A DNA stretch of 10,211 bases, from positions 1 to 10,211 of the forward strand of contig JACRGG010000125.1 of the NCBI GenBank assembly GCA_016217775.1, in the 5' to 3' direction. Below the pieces are notes generated by a model. That model did not search any database. It was not told the origin of the DNA and was given only the letters and a program-made list of their open reading frames with translations. Shown piece by piece: positions 1 to 7,502 of the stretch (position 1 is the first letter of the stretch; each line of letters begins with the position of its first letter). Source of the DNA: Microcaldota archaeon. Its GTDB lineage: Archaea > Micrarchaeota > Micrarchaeia > Norongarragalinales > UBA97. The position numbers and the translations under genes were made by a program.

Positions 1-2
1 GA

Positions 3-3000
3 ATATTCTTCAAGAGCGCAGCCGTTGGCTCTGCGTACAGCGCAATAAAAACCTGCAATAGTGTGGGCTCGTGCTCTACAAGCGCGCTTTCCCCCACGCA
101 GCTCGCGGTTGGGGACGCAAAGTGGTACGTCGAGGCGGCCGACTCTGTTGGAAACACCGCGCAGACTGGCGAGCAAACCTTGACTGTATCCAATGACTTG
201 ACGGGCCCGTCAGTCACTTCCTTGGCTAAAACAAGCCCGGGCGGAACGCCGTACTCCGGCGCGTCAGTCACCGTAACTGCGTTAGCTTCAGACGCGCAAA
301 CAGGCGTGTCCTCGATTGCAATAAGCTACGCTGTTAACGGCGGGTTGAACACTCCCCTAGGCTCCTGCTCGACTACAGTGTCCCCCGGCGCGCCGACTTC
401 CTGCGCTAAAACGTTTACCCCAACCTCCGGCGGGACTTACTCCTTATCAGCGACTGCAACTAACGGGGTTGGCGTAGCCGGCTCTTCGTTCACGGGCACT
501 TCGTTTACCATAATCCAATCCGATGAACAAGCCCCGCTGCTCACTGCCTCGACGTCATCAACTTACGTTGCCGGACAGTCTTTCGACGTGACGTTCACCG
601 CCAACGACGGGCTGGTTACCTCGATTGATGATTCCGGGTCGGTAGAGTCATTAACCGTTTCTTACACGACTCCCTCTGGGGCCACGGTGAACCCAACGTG
701 CACCGACGGCAGTCCTACTTCAGACAGCGAGTTTATTTGCGTTGTAACCATTTCAACCGCGCAAGCAGGCACTTACTCGTTCACCGCAACGGCTAAAGAC
801 GTTGCGAACCCAACCCAGCACACGACTTTACTTGACTACTCCCTTACAGTCAGTCCATCCGGCTTTCCAAACGTCCTTTCGTTTACTCGAAGCCCAAGCG
901 GGAGTCCTGTCGGCCCGAATAATGCACTTGTTACGCTTAACGCGGTTGTCTGCGACGACATCTCGCTTTCATCCCTCTCGTTTAGATACACTCGCCCCTC
1001 GGACGGCATCACATCGCAATTGGATTGCATTCCTTTGATTACCGGCGCTCCCATCGCGTGCCCGACTGTCGTGGGCCCGTCGTACTCTTGCCAATCATCG
1101 TTTCCCGTAACTGCGAACGGGGTTTACTCCTACTCTCTTTCAGCAACCGACAACGCCGGCCAAACCACTTCGCCCGCCCCGTCCTCGTTCACCGCGGACG
1201 TTACAGCTCCGCTTATTTCAAGCCTTGACGTCTCGCCTTCCGGAATTGTTTACCCGAGCAATTCAAACGTTAAATTAAGCGCGACCGCATCCGACGCGAA
1301 CTTAGTGCAGAAAATAGAGTTGTATTACAAGCCAGTTAGCGGCTCGTTTACGCTAATCAAGACTTGCACTAACGGCGGCACTCCGACAAGCCCGCTTACC
1401 TGCGTTTCTGACGCGCTTACTCAAGCCCAGATGACCGCGGGGGACAAGGTGTGGAAGGCAAAGGCGTTCGATTCTGTTGGAAACAGCGTTGATTCCGACT
1501 CCCAGCTGCTCACTGTGACAGCGGATTCAAGCGCGCCAGTAATCGACCCCGACGCGTTCTTGCCTACTGGCGGGACTTACTACGCTAATTTTGATCTGGC
1601 TATCTTAAGCGCCTCGGCTTCCGACGCTCAAACTGGCGTTGCCCGCATCGAGCTTTACTACTCCATTGATGGCGGAACGCCGCAATTGCAGGGAGCCTGC
1701 GATTATGTCTCGGACCCGGTGATTTCGCGGACTTGCAGCGCCAACTTGTTCCCGTCGCAGCCCGGCTCGTACAATGTAGTTGCCGTCGCGACAAACGCGG
1801 TCGGCGGGGTGAGCACGCTCACCGCCGCAAGCGGGTTTACCGTCTTAGAGCAGGATGTTCAAGACCCAGTAATCTCGCCTTCGCACTCCGCTCCCGTCTT
1901 GGCGGGCTCGCAGCTGGTCGTAAACTTCGCGTTTGAAGACGGCAGGGTGTTATCCGACGACGCTGGTGGTTTTCTTGTTTCGGCAAGCGTTGACTACACG
2001 AACCCCGGTGGCTCCACTGGAACAATTTCCTGCCTGCCTGCATTCTCCGGAACTCCAGCCGCATACACTTGCAGCATCACGATTCCAACAGCCCAAACAG
2101 GGCAGTATTCCTTCCACGCGCACGCAGTGGACGTCGGCGCGCCGACTCAACACACTACTGACGTTTTTTACGACGTTTCAGTCTCCGAATCCGGCGCGCC
2201 CGTCATCGAGGCTTTTGACCGAAACCCGGGCTTTCCCGCGCTTGGGCCGGGGTTGGTGGAATTGTCTGCGGTTGTTTCAGACGACGTTTCAGTCGAGTCA
2301 ATAATCATTTCCGTGACCGACCCGGACAATCAAGCGCTGCCGATTCCCGCTTGCGAGATTACCCCCGGGCCGGAAGCGAGTTGCCTAGTGACGTTTTCAG
2401 TAACTAAGAACGGGCTTTACTCTTATTCAGTCACTGCAACCGACAACAACGCGCCGAATCCCAAAATCACTACTCAAACCAACTCGTTTACTGGAGACGT
2501 TGCTTCGCCGTCCATCGGCAGTTTTGTAGTCACGCCGACACCTTCCGGGACTATTTACACTACCAGCACCGTGGGTTTGAGCGCGACTGCGGCCGACGCC
2601 GGGAGCGGAGTCACATACGTAAACATTTACTACAGAAAGCAAGGGGCGAGTTCTTGGATTCAGTTGGCTTCTTGCGGAGTTACTGGAGGCATCGCGTCGC
2701 GTACTTGCGAGTCTTCCACCAGCGGCCCGATTCCATCCTCTTACTTCACTACGGGCGCGGGGGCGTGCGCCAGCGGAACGTGCGCGTACGAGTGGTACGC
2801 GGATTCGGAGGACGAGGCGGCCAACTACCAAGTTTCCCAAGTCCAAACATTCACCGTAACCGCCGCGGACTCGACTGCGCCAACTGTTTCCTACTCTAGA
2901 ACGCCATCGGGTTCTTCATTCGCTCCCGGCACTAACATTGGTTTAAGCGCCAGCGCTACTGATAACGCCGGGATTTCAAGCATTTCGTTCGAGTACTCAA

Positions 3001-3869
3001 CTAATGGCGGAAGCACTTGGAGCGCCGTCGGAATTTCCTGCACTGCAAGCCCTTGTTCCGGAACTTGGTCCAACCCCGCAGCAAACTCTTACCAAGTGCG
3101 CGCGAAGGCAGTGGACACTAGCAGCAACCCCGGCTACTCTTCCCCAGTGGACTCGTTTACTATAACATCCGATTCCACTGCGCCGTCTGTTACTTACGCC
3201 AGCCCGATTTTAGGTTCTTACCAAACGGGTTTTGGAATCAGCGTTGTCGGTAAGGCTGTAGATACTGGGACTTCCGCAAGCGGATTAAAGTCAATAGAGT
3301 TGCGAGTTGTTAAAAGCGGGGTTGAAACAATCCTAGGAACTCCTTGCTCTTGGAATTCTCCTTACCCAACAAGCGAGCAAACGTGCACCCGGACGTTTAC
3401 CCCGACCAGCGGGCAGGAAGGAACTTACTTTGTCAGAGTATACGCGCTTGACGGGGCTAATAATCCAACTACATTCACTGAATCTGGAAACAATTTCTTT
3501 ACTGTAGTCGCTACTACTGTAGCCCCGCCTTCTGGCTCCATTACTCTTTCAAAAATCTATCCAACTGGAACAACCACGTTGTCATACAATCTGGTAATGC
3601 TTAGGGCAAGCGCTACGGACTCGGAATCAGGCGTAAAAAGCGTTTTAATCAAATACTCCACTAATGGCGGAACTTCTTACACTAACTTGGGCACGTGTTC
3701 GTTCCCGCCAATTCCAGGAAAGACCGTCACGTGCGACCAAACGCTTGCCTCTCCAGCAGCCGGCACTTACACACTGCAAACGGTTGTAACCGACAACGAC
3801 GGAACAATCGGCGCTCCAGCGGACAAGTCAACTACATATACTAGCCCAACGACTTTCCTAGTAACCGCG
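3..3869 (+). repeat. Array of 12 Ig/cadherin-like domain repeats
   Basis: Domain boundaries judged by eye from the recurring start (S/T-A-P-x-I/V) and end (FTVTxD): A partial 3-197, B 198-524, C 525-860, D 861-1202, A' 1203-1526, B' 1527-1856, C' 1857-2192, D' 2193-2501, A'' 2502-2870, E 2871-3173, F 3174-3512, G 3513-3869. Each is roughly 100-120 residues with alternating beta-strand-like hydrophobic patterns, an LSAxASD-type strand, a short Cys pair in the middle and a YSxxxxAxD strand near the end. This fits bacterial/archaeal Ig-like (Big) or cadherin-like folds. The exact Pfam family cannot be assigned by eye. Confidence 0.85.
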
Positions 3870-6800
3870 TACTCCGGCGACACACCGTTCCTATTCGCTG
3901 GAACAAGTGGTTCAGGTTCAGTAAACTTGACTGACGGGGCTACAGCAAAATGGAATGGAAACAATTGGTCTCCATATTCTAACAATGGCGGTACTATACT
4001 TGAACTTCGCTCTTCTGTTGAACTTGATGGAATAACCTACGTCGGAGGCTTCTTTTCGCAAATCGGCGGAGTTTCCGCAAGTAACGTCGCCAAATGGACT
4101 GGCTCTGCTTGGCAGACGATGGGCACTGGATTAAGCGGTCGAGTAAGGTCTATGGTTGTCTATAATGGGGAGATATACGCTGCGGGAGAGTTTTTTGGCA
4201 CGATAAACCGCGTTGCCAAATGGAATCCGGGCTCAAGTACTTGGTCACAAGTTGGTTCGGGATTTGACGCTGTGGTAACTTCTCTAGTTGTCTATACTGA
4301 TGGCAGTGGAGACAAATTGTATGCCGGCGGGCAGTTTACCGCTACTGCGGACAACAGCGTTACTGGCTTGAATTATGTCGCTAAGTGGGATGGAAGTAGT
4401 TGGTCTGCAGTTGGCGCAGGGTTTTCCATAGTTGCAAGCGGCGGTACTTTACTGGTAAGCTCCTTAGTTGTCCACGCGGGAAGCTTGTTTGCATCAGGTT
4501 ACTTCAAAAATTCAGGCGCTACTGTCGTAAACCAAATAGCAAAATGGGATACTAGCGCTGGCGCGTGGGTAAGCACTGGAAGCACTTTAACCACAGCCGG
4601 AGTTACCTCATTGGCATCATACAACGGCGTTTTGTATGCCGCAGGCTTATTCAGCCCATCTGCTACTTTGTCCTATATAATAGCCTGGGATTCCGTAAAT
4701 AATGTATGGACTGGCTCTAGCAATAATAAGCCAAATAACCCCATTGATTCAAACCTTCTCGTATTTAATGGAAAGTTGTACGCTGGAGGCAGGTTTACCC
4801 AAGCTGGCACAGCGTCAACTCCAACAAACCACATTGCACAATACGATTCCGTAACTGATTCTTGGAGTTCTCTTGGCAGCGGTTTAGGGTTTGCTACTAC
4901 TGACTATATCGACAAATTGACTGCTTTTGGAGGCGATATTTACGCCAGCGGCCAAATATCTAAAATGGGGGCTTTCTCAAGTCCTTACGCTGCCGGATTT
5001 GATTTTGCCTCAAACGCTTGGCTTGACTTAAAACGCTTTGACGGATCAGTCTATGCTTCAGTCGTTTACAATGGCGAGTTGTATGCTGGAGGCATATTTG
5101 GTAATGTCTATAATACTCCTTCAACTCCAACAAGCATTGCTAAAATCGCGAAATGGAATTCAGCAACAAATACGTGGAGCCAAGCTGGTGAAGGGCTTAC
5201 TGGTACTGTCTGGGCTTTAATTGTTTACAATGGCGAGTTGTATGCTGGAGGCTCGTTTACCGGCAAGGTTGCAAAGTGGGCTGGAACTTGGCAAACAGTT
5301 GGTTCTCTTGACAACACTGTTTATTCCCTAGCTGTTCACAATGGCGAGTTGTATGCTGGAGGCTCGTTTACCGGCAAGGTTGCGAAGTGGAATGGCGCCT
5401 CTTGGAGTACTATAGGCGGGAGTAATATAGATGCTACTGTTTTTTCACTGGCTAGTTTTGCTGGAAAACTATACGCCGGAGGCATTTTTACTAACCGTAT
5501 TGAAAAGTGGGACGGCACGGTTTGGACTACAGACGGCACTGGCGCTAATTCTAATGTATATGCTTTAACTGTCCACAACGGCGAGTTGTACGCAGGCGGT
5601 GCGTTCTCAACAATTGGCGGGACTACGGCAAAGAAAGTAGCGAAGTGGAGCGGCTCCGCTTGGCAAGCCGTTGGCGCCTCGTGTTCTGGCTTAACTCTAT
5701 CAGTGCGTTCTCTAGCGTCATACGCTGGAGAATTATATGCAGGCTCCGAGTATTCTTATGGTCAGCCTACCACCTGCAACGGCAGGGATACTCTAGTAAA
5801 GTTTAATGAAACTTCTGACTCTTGGGTTACTGCAGGTAATGGAATAAGCGCAGACGTTTATACTATAGCGCCAGTCGGGCCATTATACGTTACGAGTAAT
5901 GTTGACCCAGTATTACAAAAGTGGAATGAAGTGGCTTTATCGAACCTTAAAGCTGGTTTGCCGGGGGCGCCAGTCCGCGGTGCAGAGTGGTATGCTAATA
6001 ACTTGTATTCCGCTTCAGGCACTAGTGGCGCCAGCCTCAAGGTTATGAAGTTCAATCCAGTCAGCTCAAGCTGGGGGGATATTGGAACCTCGCCGTATCT
6101 GTTTAGCGCTGGTAGCAGTGATGTGCTTATTCCATTAAAGTCTTATAACGGAAAATTGTACGTTGCCGGTATGTTTACGACCGCTCCAGGCGGTGTTTCT
6201 GTTAGCAACATAGCCGCGTGGAATGGCGCGAGCTGGAGCGCCGTAGGCACTGCAGTCTTTAATAGCCAAATACGGAGTTTAGCTGTCTATAAGGGAGAAT
6301 TGTACGCATCAGGGGGTTTCGCCTCAGCTGGGTTTGCAGCAGGCGGGATAGCCAAGTGGACTGGCTCTGCTTGGCTACAAGTTGGCGGCGCTGGTTTTAC
6401 TAAAACCAGTGGAACTGCATTCGTTTGGTCGCTTGCAGTCTATAACGGCGAGTTGTACGCAGGCGGAGAATTCAATTCAGTTGACAACGGCGGAACGCCA
6501 TTGACTGGCTTAAACAATATAGCAAAATGGAATGGCGCGAGCTGGAGCGCGGTTGGAGGAGGAGTGACTGACGCGACGGCTGCCGTAATACGCTCGTTGG
6601 CGGCTCACAATGGAGACTTGTACGCAGGCGGCGGCTTTAACAATGCAGGCGGAGTGGCAGTAAACGATGTTGCAAAATGGAACGGAATAGCTTGGTCTTC
6701 AACAGGTTTTGCAGGCGCAAGCGGAACTTCCATTTTTCAACTAGGCTCTTACGGACCAAACTTGTATGCAGCCGGCGGCTTCGCTACCCCAAGCCAGAAT

Positions 6801-6884
6801 TTTGCGAAGTACACTGGCGTAAACTGGGTTGCAGCAGCAGCTACGCCTAGTTTTCCAATAGCCTTACTATCCAACAAAGGCTAG
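3..6884 (+). CDS. Giant Ig-like / beta-propeller repeat surface protein (5' partial)
   Basis: The frame is open from base 3 to the TAG at 6882-6884, giving 2293 visible residues. The GTG at 63 is not the start: the residues encoded before it (3-62, including IKTC) align with the middle of a later domain copy (SFTLIKTC near 1345-1368), so the gene continues upstream of the window. About 12 Ig/cadherin-like domains occupy 3-3869, with recurring motifs such as SAPxI, LSASASDA, a Cys pair, GTYSxxATAxD and FTVTxD at domain ends. About 21 propeller-type units follow (NGELYAGGSF, VAKWNGASW, VG). Such proteins are normally secreted, acting as adhesins or surface-layer-associated proteins; no catalytic motif is visible. 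The C-terminus (FPIALLSNKG) has no transmembrane helix or PGF-CTERM-like signal, so any anchoring would be at the unseen N-terminus or non-covalent. Surface location and adhesion are inferred; the reading frame and repeats are seen directly. Confidence 0.93.
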   Translation: MFFKSAAVGSAYSAIKTCNSVGSCSTSALSPTQLAVGDAKWYVEAADSVGNTAQTGEQTLTVSNDLTGPSVTSLAKTSPGGTPYSGASVTVTALASDAQTGVSSIAISYAVNGGLNTPLGSCSTTVSPGAPTSCAKTFTPTSGGTYSLSATATNGVGVAGSSFTGTSFTIIQSDEQAPLLTASTSSTYVAGQSFDVTFTANDGLVTSIDDSGSVESLTVSYTTPSGATVNPTCTDGSPTSDSEFICVVTISTAQAGTYSFTATAKDVANPTQHTTLLDYSLTVSPSGFPNVLSFTRSPSGSPVGPNNALVTLNAVVCDDISLSSLSFRYTRPSDGITSQLDCIPLITGAPIACPTVVGPSYSCQSSFPVTANGVYSYSLSATDNAGQTTSPAPSSFTADVTAPLISSLDVSPSGIVYPSNSNVKLSATASDANLVQKIELYYKPVSGSFTLIKTCTNGGTPTSPLTCVSDALTQAQMTAGDKVWKAKAFDSVGNSVDSDSQLLTVTADSSAPVIDPDAFLPTGGTYYANFDLAILSASASDAQTGVARIELYYSIDGGTPQLQGACDYVSDPVISRTCSANLFPSQPGSYNVVAVATNAVGGVSTLTAASGFTVLEQDVQDPVISPSHSAPVLAGSQLVVNFAFEDGRVLSDDAGGFLVSASVDYTNPGGSTGTISCLPAFSGTPAAYTCSITIPTAQTGQYSFHAHAVDVGAPTQHTTDVFYDVSVSESGAPVIEAFDRNPGFPALGPGLVELSAVVSDDVSVESIIISVTDPDNQALPIPACEITPGPEASCLVTFSVTKNGLYSYSVTATDNNAPNPKITTQTNSFTGDVASPSIGSFVVTPTPSGTIYTTSTVGLSATAADAGSGVTYVNIYYRKQGASSWIQLASCGVTGGIASRTCESSTSGPIPSSYFTTGAGACASGTCAYEWYADSEDEAANYQVSQVQTFTVTAADSTAPTVSYSRTPSGSSFAPGTNIGLSASATDNAGISSISFEYSTNGGSTWSAVGISCTASPCSGTWSNPAANSYQVRAKAVDTSSNPGYSSPVDSFTITSDSTAPSVTYASPILGSYQTGFGISVVGKAVDTGTSASGLKSIELRVVKSGVETILGTPCSWNSPYPTSEQTCTRTFTPTSGQEGTYFVRVYALDGANNPTTFTESGNNFFTVVATTVAPPSGSITLSKIYPTGTTTLSYNLVMLRASATDSESGVKSVLIKYSTNGGTSYTNLGTCSFPPIPGKTVTCDQTLASPAAGTYTLQTVVTDNDGTIGAPADKSTTYTSPTTFLVTAYSGDTPFLFAGTSGSGSVNLTDGATAKWNGNNWSPYSNNGGTILELRSSVELDGITYVGGFFSQIGGVSASNVAKWTGSAWQTMGTGLSGRVRSMVVYNGEIYAAGEFFGTINRVAKWNPGSSTWSQVGSGFDAVVTSLVVYTDGSGDKLYAGGQFTATADNSVTGLNYVAKWDGSSWSAVGAGFSIVASGGTLLVSSLVVHAGSLFASGYFKNSGATVVNQIAKWDTSAGAWVSTGSTLTTAGVTSLASYNGVLYAAGLFSPSATLSYIIAWDSVNNVWTGSSNNKPNNPIDSNLLVFNGKLYAGGRFTQAGTASTPTNHIAQYDSVTDSWSSLGSGLGFATTDYIDKLTAFGGDIYASGQISKMGAFSSPYAAGFDFASNAWLDLKRFDGSVYASVVYNGELYAGGIFGNVYNTPSTPTSIAKIAKWNSATNTWSQAGEGLTGTVWALIVYNGELYAGGSFTGKVAKWAGTWQTVGSLDNTVYSLAVHNGELYAGGSFTGKVAKWNGASWSTIGGSNIDATVFSLASFAGKLYAGGIFTNRIEKWDGTVWTTDGTGANSNVYALTVHNGELYAGGAFSTIGGTTAKKVAKWSGSAWQAVGASCSGLTLSVRSLASYAGELYAGSEYSYGQPTTCNGRDTLVKFNETSDSWVTAGNGISADVYTIAPVGPLYVTSNVDPVLQKWNEVALSNLKAGLPGAPVRGAEWYANNLYSASGTSGASLKVMKFNPVSSSWGDIGTSPYLFSAGSSDVLIPLKSYNGKLYVAGMFTTAPGGVSVSNIAAWNGASWSAVGTAVFNSQIRSLAVYKGELYASGGFASAGFAAGGIAKWTGSAWLQVGGAGFTKTSGTAFVWSLAVYNGELYAGGEFNSVDNGGTPLTGLNNIAKWNGASWSAVGGGVTDATAAVIRSLAAHNGDLYAGGGFNNAGGVAVNDVAKWNGIAWSSTGFAGASGTSIFQLGSYGPNLYAAGGFATPSQNFAKYTGVNWVAAAATPSFPIALLSNKG
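198..2870 (+). repeat. Higher-order tandem repeat: two BCDA four-domain units
   Basis: Four distinguishable domain subtypes recur in the same order: 198-1526 (1329 bases) and 1527-2870 (1344 bases). Diagnostic shared motifs are SDAQTGV and ATNxVG in B/B', DGxV...TAQxGxYSF...PTQHTT in C/C', DDxS...NGxYSYSxxATDN in D/D', and DSVGN before the domain end in A/A' (142-156 and 1471-1485). A further partial A domain precedes base 198, so the super-repeat probably extends upstream. The copies have diverged substantially at DNA level, so the duplication is old. Confidence 0.8.
3870..6881 (+). repeat. About 21 beta-propeller-type repeats (Kelch/Rax2-like)
   Basis: Units of about 37-60 residues follow the pattern L-x-V-Y-N-G-E-L-Y-A-G-G-x-F, then I/V-A-K-W-N-G, then S-W-x-x-V-G. 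I count 21 core motifs, including YVGGFF, IYAAGEF, LYAGGQF, LFASGYF, LYAAGLF, LYAGGRF, IYASGQI, several LYAGGxF, and degenerate ones (LYVTSNV, LYSASGT) around 5880-6015. The pattern resembles galactose-oxidase/Kelch-type propeller blades and the cortical-marker Rax2-like family found in many prokaryotic surface proteins. If all are blades, 21 would fit three seven-bladed propellers, but that grouping is speculative. Confidence 0.8.
5227..5383 (+). repeat. Recent 111-bp tandem duplication within the propeller array
   Basis: The 46 bases at 5227-5272 recur exactly at 5338-5383, an offset of 111 bases (37 codons), encoding NGELYAGGSFTGKVAKW in both copies. A 30-base stretch at 5223-5252 also matches 5064-5093 exactly. 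Elsewhere in the array a 23-base match occurs at 6219-6241 and 6528-6550. Near-identity at silent positions shows recent duplication or gene conversion in this part of the array. Confidence 0.9.
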
Positions 6885-6997
6885 ATCTCTGTTTTGCATA
6901 CTTTGCGGTTGAATCAACCTTGCATTCCCTGAAAACCCAAAGCGGAAGTTAAATCACAACCCAAGGAACTCTCCATTAGTTCGCGACAAGCGTCTTA

Positions 6998-7048
6998 GGG
7001 GGCTTTGCCCCCGCAAACCATCTTGGGTTCACGCCCCCAATTTTTTTT
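6998..7048 (+). terminator. GC-rich hairpin and T8 tract downstream of the giant gene
   Basis: A perfect 6-bp stem (GGGGGC / GCCCCC, loop TTT) lies at 6998-7012, and an uninterrupted run of eight T at 7041-7048. Archaeal termination commonly depends on T-tracts, so the T8 run is the more likely stop point for the giant gene's transcript. The hairpin is 28 bases before the tract, so this is not a classical bacterial intrinsic terminator. The remainder of 6885-7097 holds no supportable gene. Confidence 0.55.
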
Positions 7049-7059
7049 CCATTACACGC

Positions 7060-7077
7060 GTCAAGCGAAAGCTTGAC
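7060..7077. repeat. Hairpin with 7-bp stem and GAAA loop
   Basis: The sequence GTCAAGC-GAAA-GCTTGAC is a perfect 7-bp inverted repeat with a GNRA-type tetraloop on the + strand. The central 14 bases recur in reverse complement at 8747-8760. It may be a transcript-end or processing structure, or a short dispersed intergenic repeat. Confidence 0.7.
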
Positions 7078-7087
7078 TATGCGCCCA

Positions 7088-7106
7088 TTCAAACCATTTG
7101 TTTGAA
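7088..7106. repeat. Inverted repeat over the start of the small ORF
   Basis: TTCAAAC (7088-7094) and GTTTGAA (7100-7106) are perfect reverse complements separated by CATTT. The element covers the only plausible initiation codon (TTG 7098) of the following ORF. It could be an RNA hairpin that limits initiation, a protein-binding palindrome, or evidence that the ORF does not start here. Confidence 0.55.
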
Positions 7107-7388
7107 AATGGAGTCAAGATAGACAAGAGCATACTCGCCAAGAAATTCGAGTACTATAAAGAAAAATTCGATGCAAACAACGCGAGGGCGAATGCTGCGA
7201 AAAGCAAAGAACATTGGGCGAGAGACCTGCGGCGCCTTCTAAAAAACCTGCCTGACTTTGCTGTAATCCAACGAGAAGTAGAAGCAAACTTAAGGCAAAT
7301 TCCCATAGGGAAACGCGGCTTACTCCCAATGGATGCGCGGGAACTGGGTAAGCGGGCTTTGGCTTTGGTAGAATACTTACGGCAGTAG
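7098..7388 (+). CDS. Hypothetical protein, 96 aa, charged and helical
   Basis: I do not recognise this protein. It is rich in Lys, Arg, Glu and Ala with heptad-like helical stretches (KKFEYYKEKFDANNARANAAKSK at residues about 15-37 is split here only as a description of a charged helix), followed by RDLRRLLKNLPDF and a C-terminal ELGKRALALVEYLRQ helix. It has no signal peptide, membrane segment or Cys. The frame is open only from 7077, because TGA at 7074 lies inside the upstream hairpin. The first usable start is TTG 7098; no ATG occurs before 7329 in frame. No clear TATA box precedes it. It ends 114 bases before the likely start of the downstream ATPase gene, whose promoter lies in that gap. 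It could be a real small gene with a weak start, a 5'-truncated remnant, or a chance ORF; its protein-like composition favours the first two. Confidence 0.5.
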   Translation: MFENGVKIDKSILAKKFEYYKEKFDANNARANAAKSKEHWARDLRRLLKNLPDFAVIQREVEANLRQIPIGKRGLLPMDARELGKRALALVEYLRQ

Positions 7389-7422
7389 TTGGCGTATTAT
7401 TTCCTTTCCGAACATCTTCAAG

Positions 7423-7440
7423 CGTTACAAAAATGTTACG
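7423..7440. promoter_or_regulatory. Imperfect operator copy upstream of AAA_14-type ATPase
   Basis: CGTTACAAAAATGTTACG differs by one base from the perfect palindrome 32 bases downstream. It reads TTAC-N6-GTTA. The 32-base spacing is close to three DNA helical turns, placing both copies on one face of the helix. Confidence 0.65.
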
Positions 7441-7454
7441 AAAACACCTTTTAT

Positions 7455-7472
7455 CGTTACAAAAATGTAACG
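7455..7472. promoter_or_regulatory. Perfect operator palindrome abutting the TATA box
   Basis: CGTTACAAAAATGTAACG has perfect 7-bp arms and a 4-base centre (core TTAC-N6-GTAA). It directly adjoins the TATA-like element at 7473, so it occupies the expected BRE position. A protein bound here should affect TBP/TFB recruitment. The factor itself is not identified. Confidence 0.7.
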
Positions 7473-7483
7473 TATTTAAATTT
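7473..7483 (+). promoter_or_regulatory. TATA-box-like element of the AAA_14-type ATPase gene
   Basis: TATTTAAATTT is centred about 26 bases upstream of GTG 7503, the spacing expected between an archaeal TATA box and a transcription start. A leaderless transcript beginning at or next to GTG 7503 is therefore likely. Confidence 0.65.
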
Positions 7484-7502
7484 GTGCTTCCTAAATCTAG
7501 GT

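Noticed and set aside
63..65. GTG at 63 as the start of the giant gene
   Set aside because: The frame is open to the window edge, and residues encoded before 63 align with internal domain copies, so the gene is truncated by the window.
2427..2846. 139-codon open frame on the - strand
   Set aside because: It lies wholly within the giant gene, is Arg/Ser-rich low-complexity, and is explained by the GC-rich antisense of repeat coding sequence.
5064..5383. CRISPR-like regularly spaced repeats
   Set aside because: The repeats are in frame, encode a conserved propeller motif, and the intervals are also coding and related to each other, not unique spacers.
6885..7059. Possible C-terminal continuation of the giant protein by frameshift
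   Set aside because: The sequence after TAG 6882 has none of the propeller motifs in any + frame, so the stop appears genuine.
7108..7122. ATG at 7108 as a start near the small ORF
   Set aside because: It is in a different frame and meets TAG after four codons.
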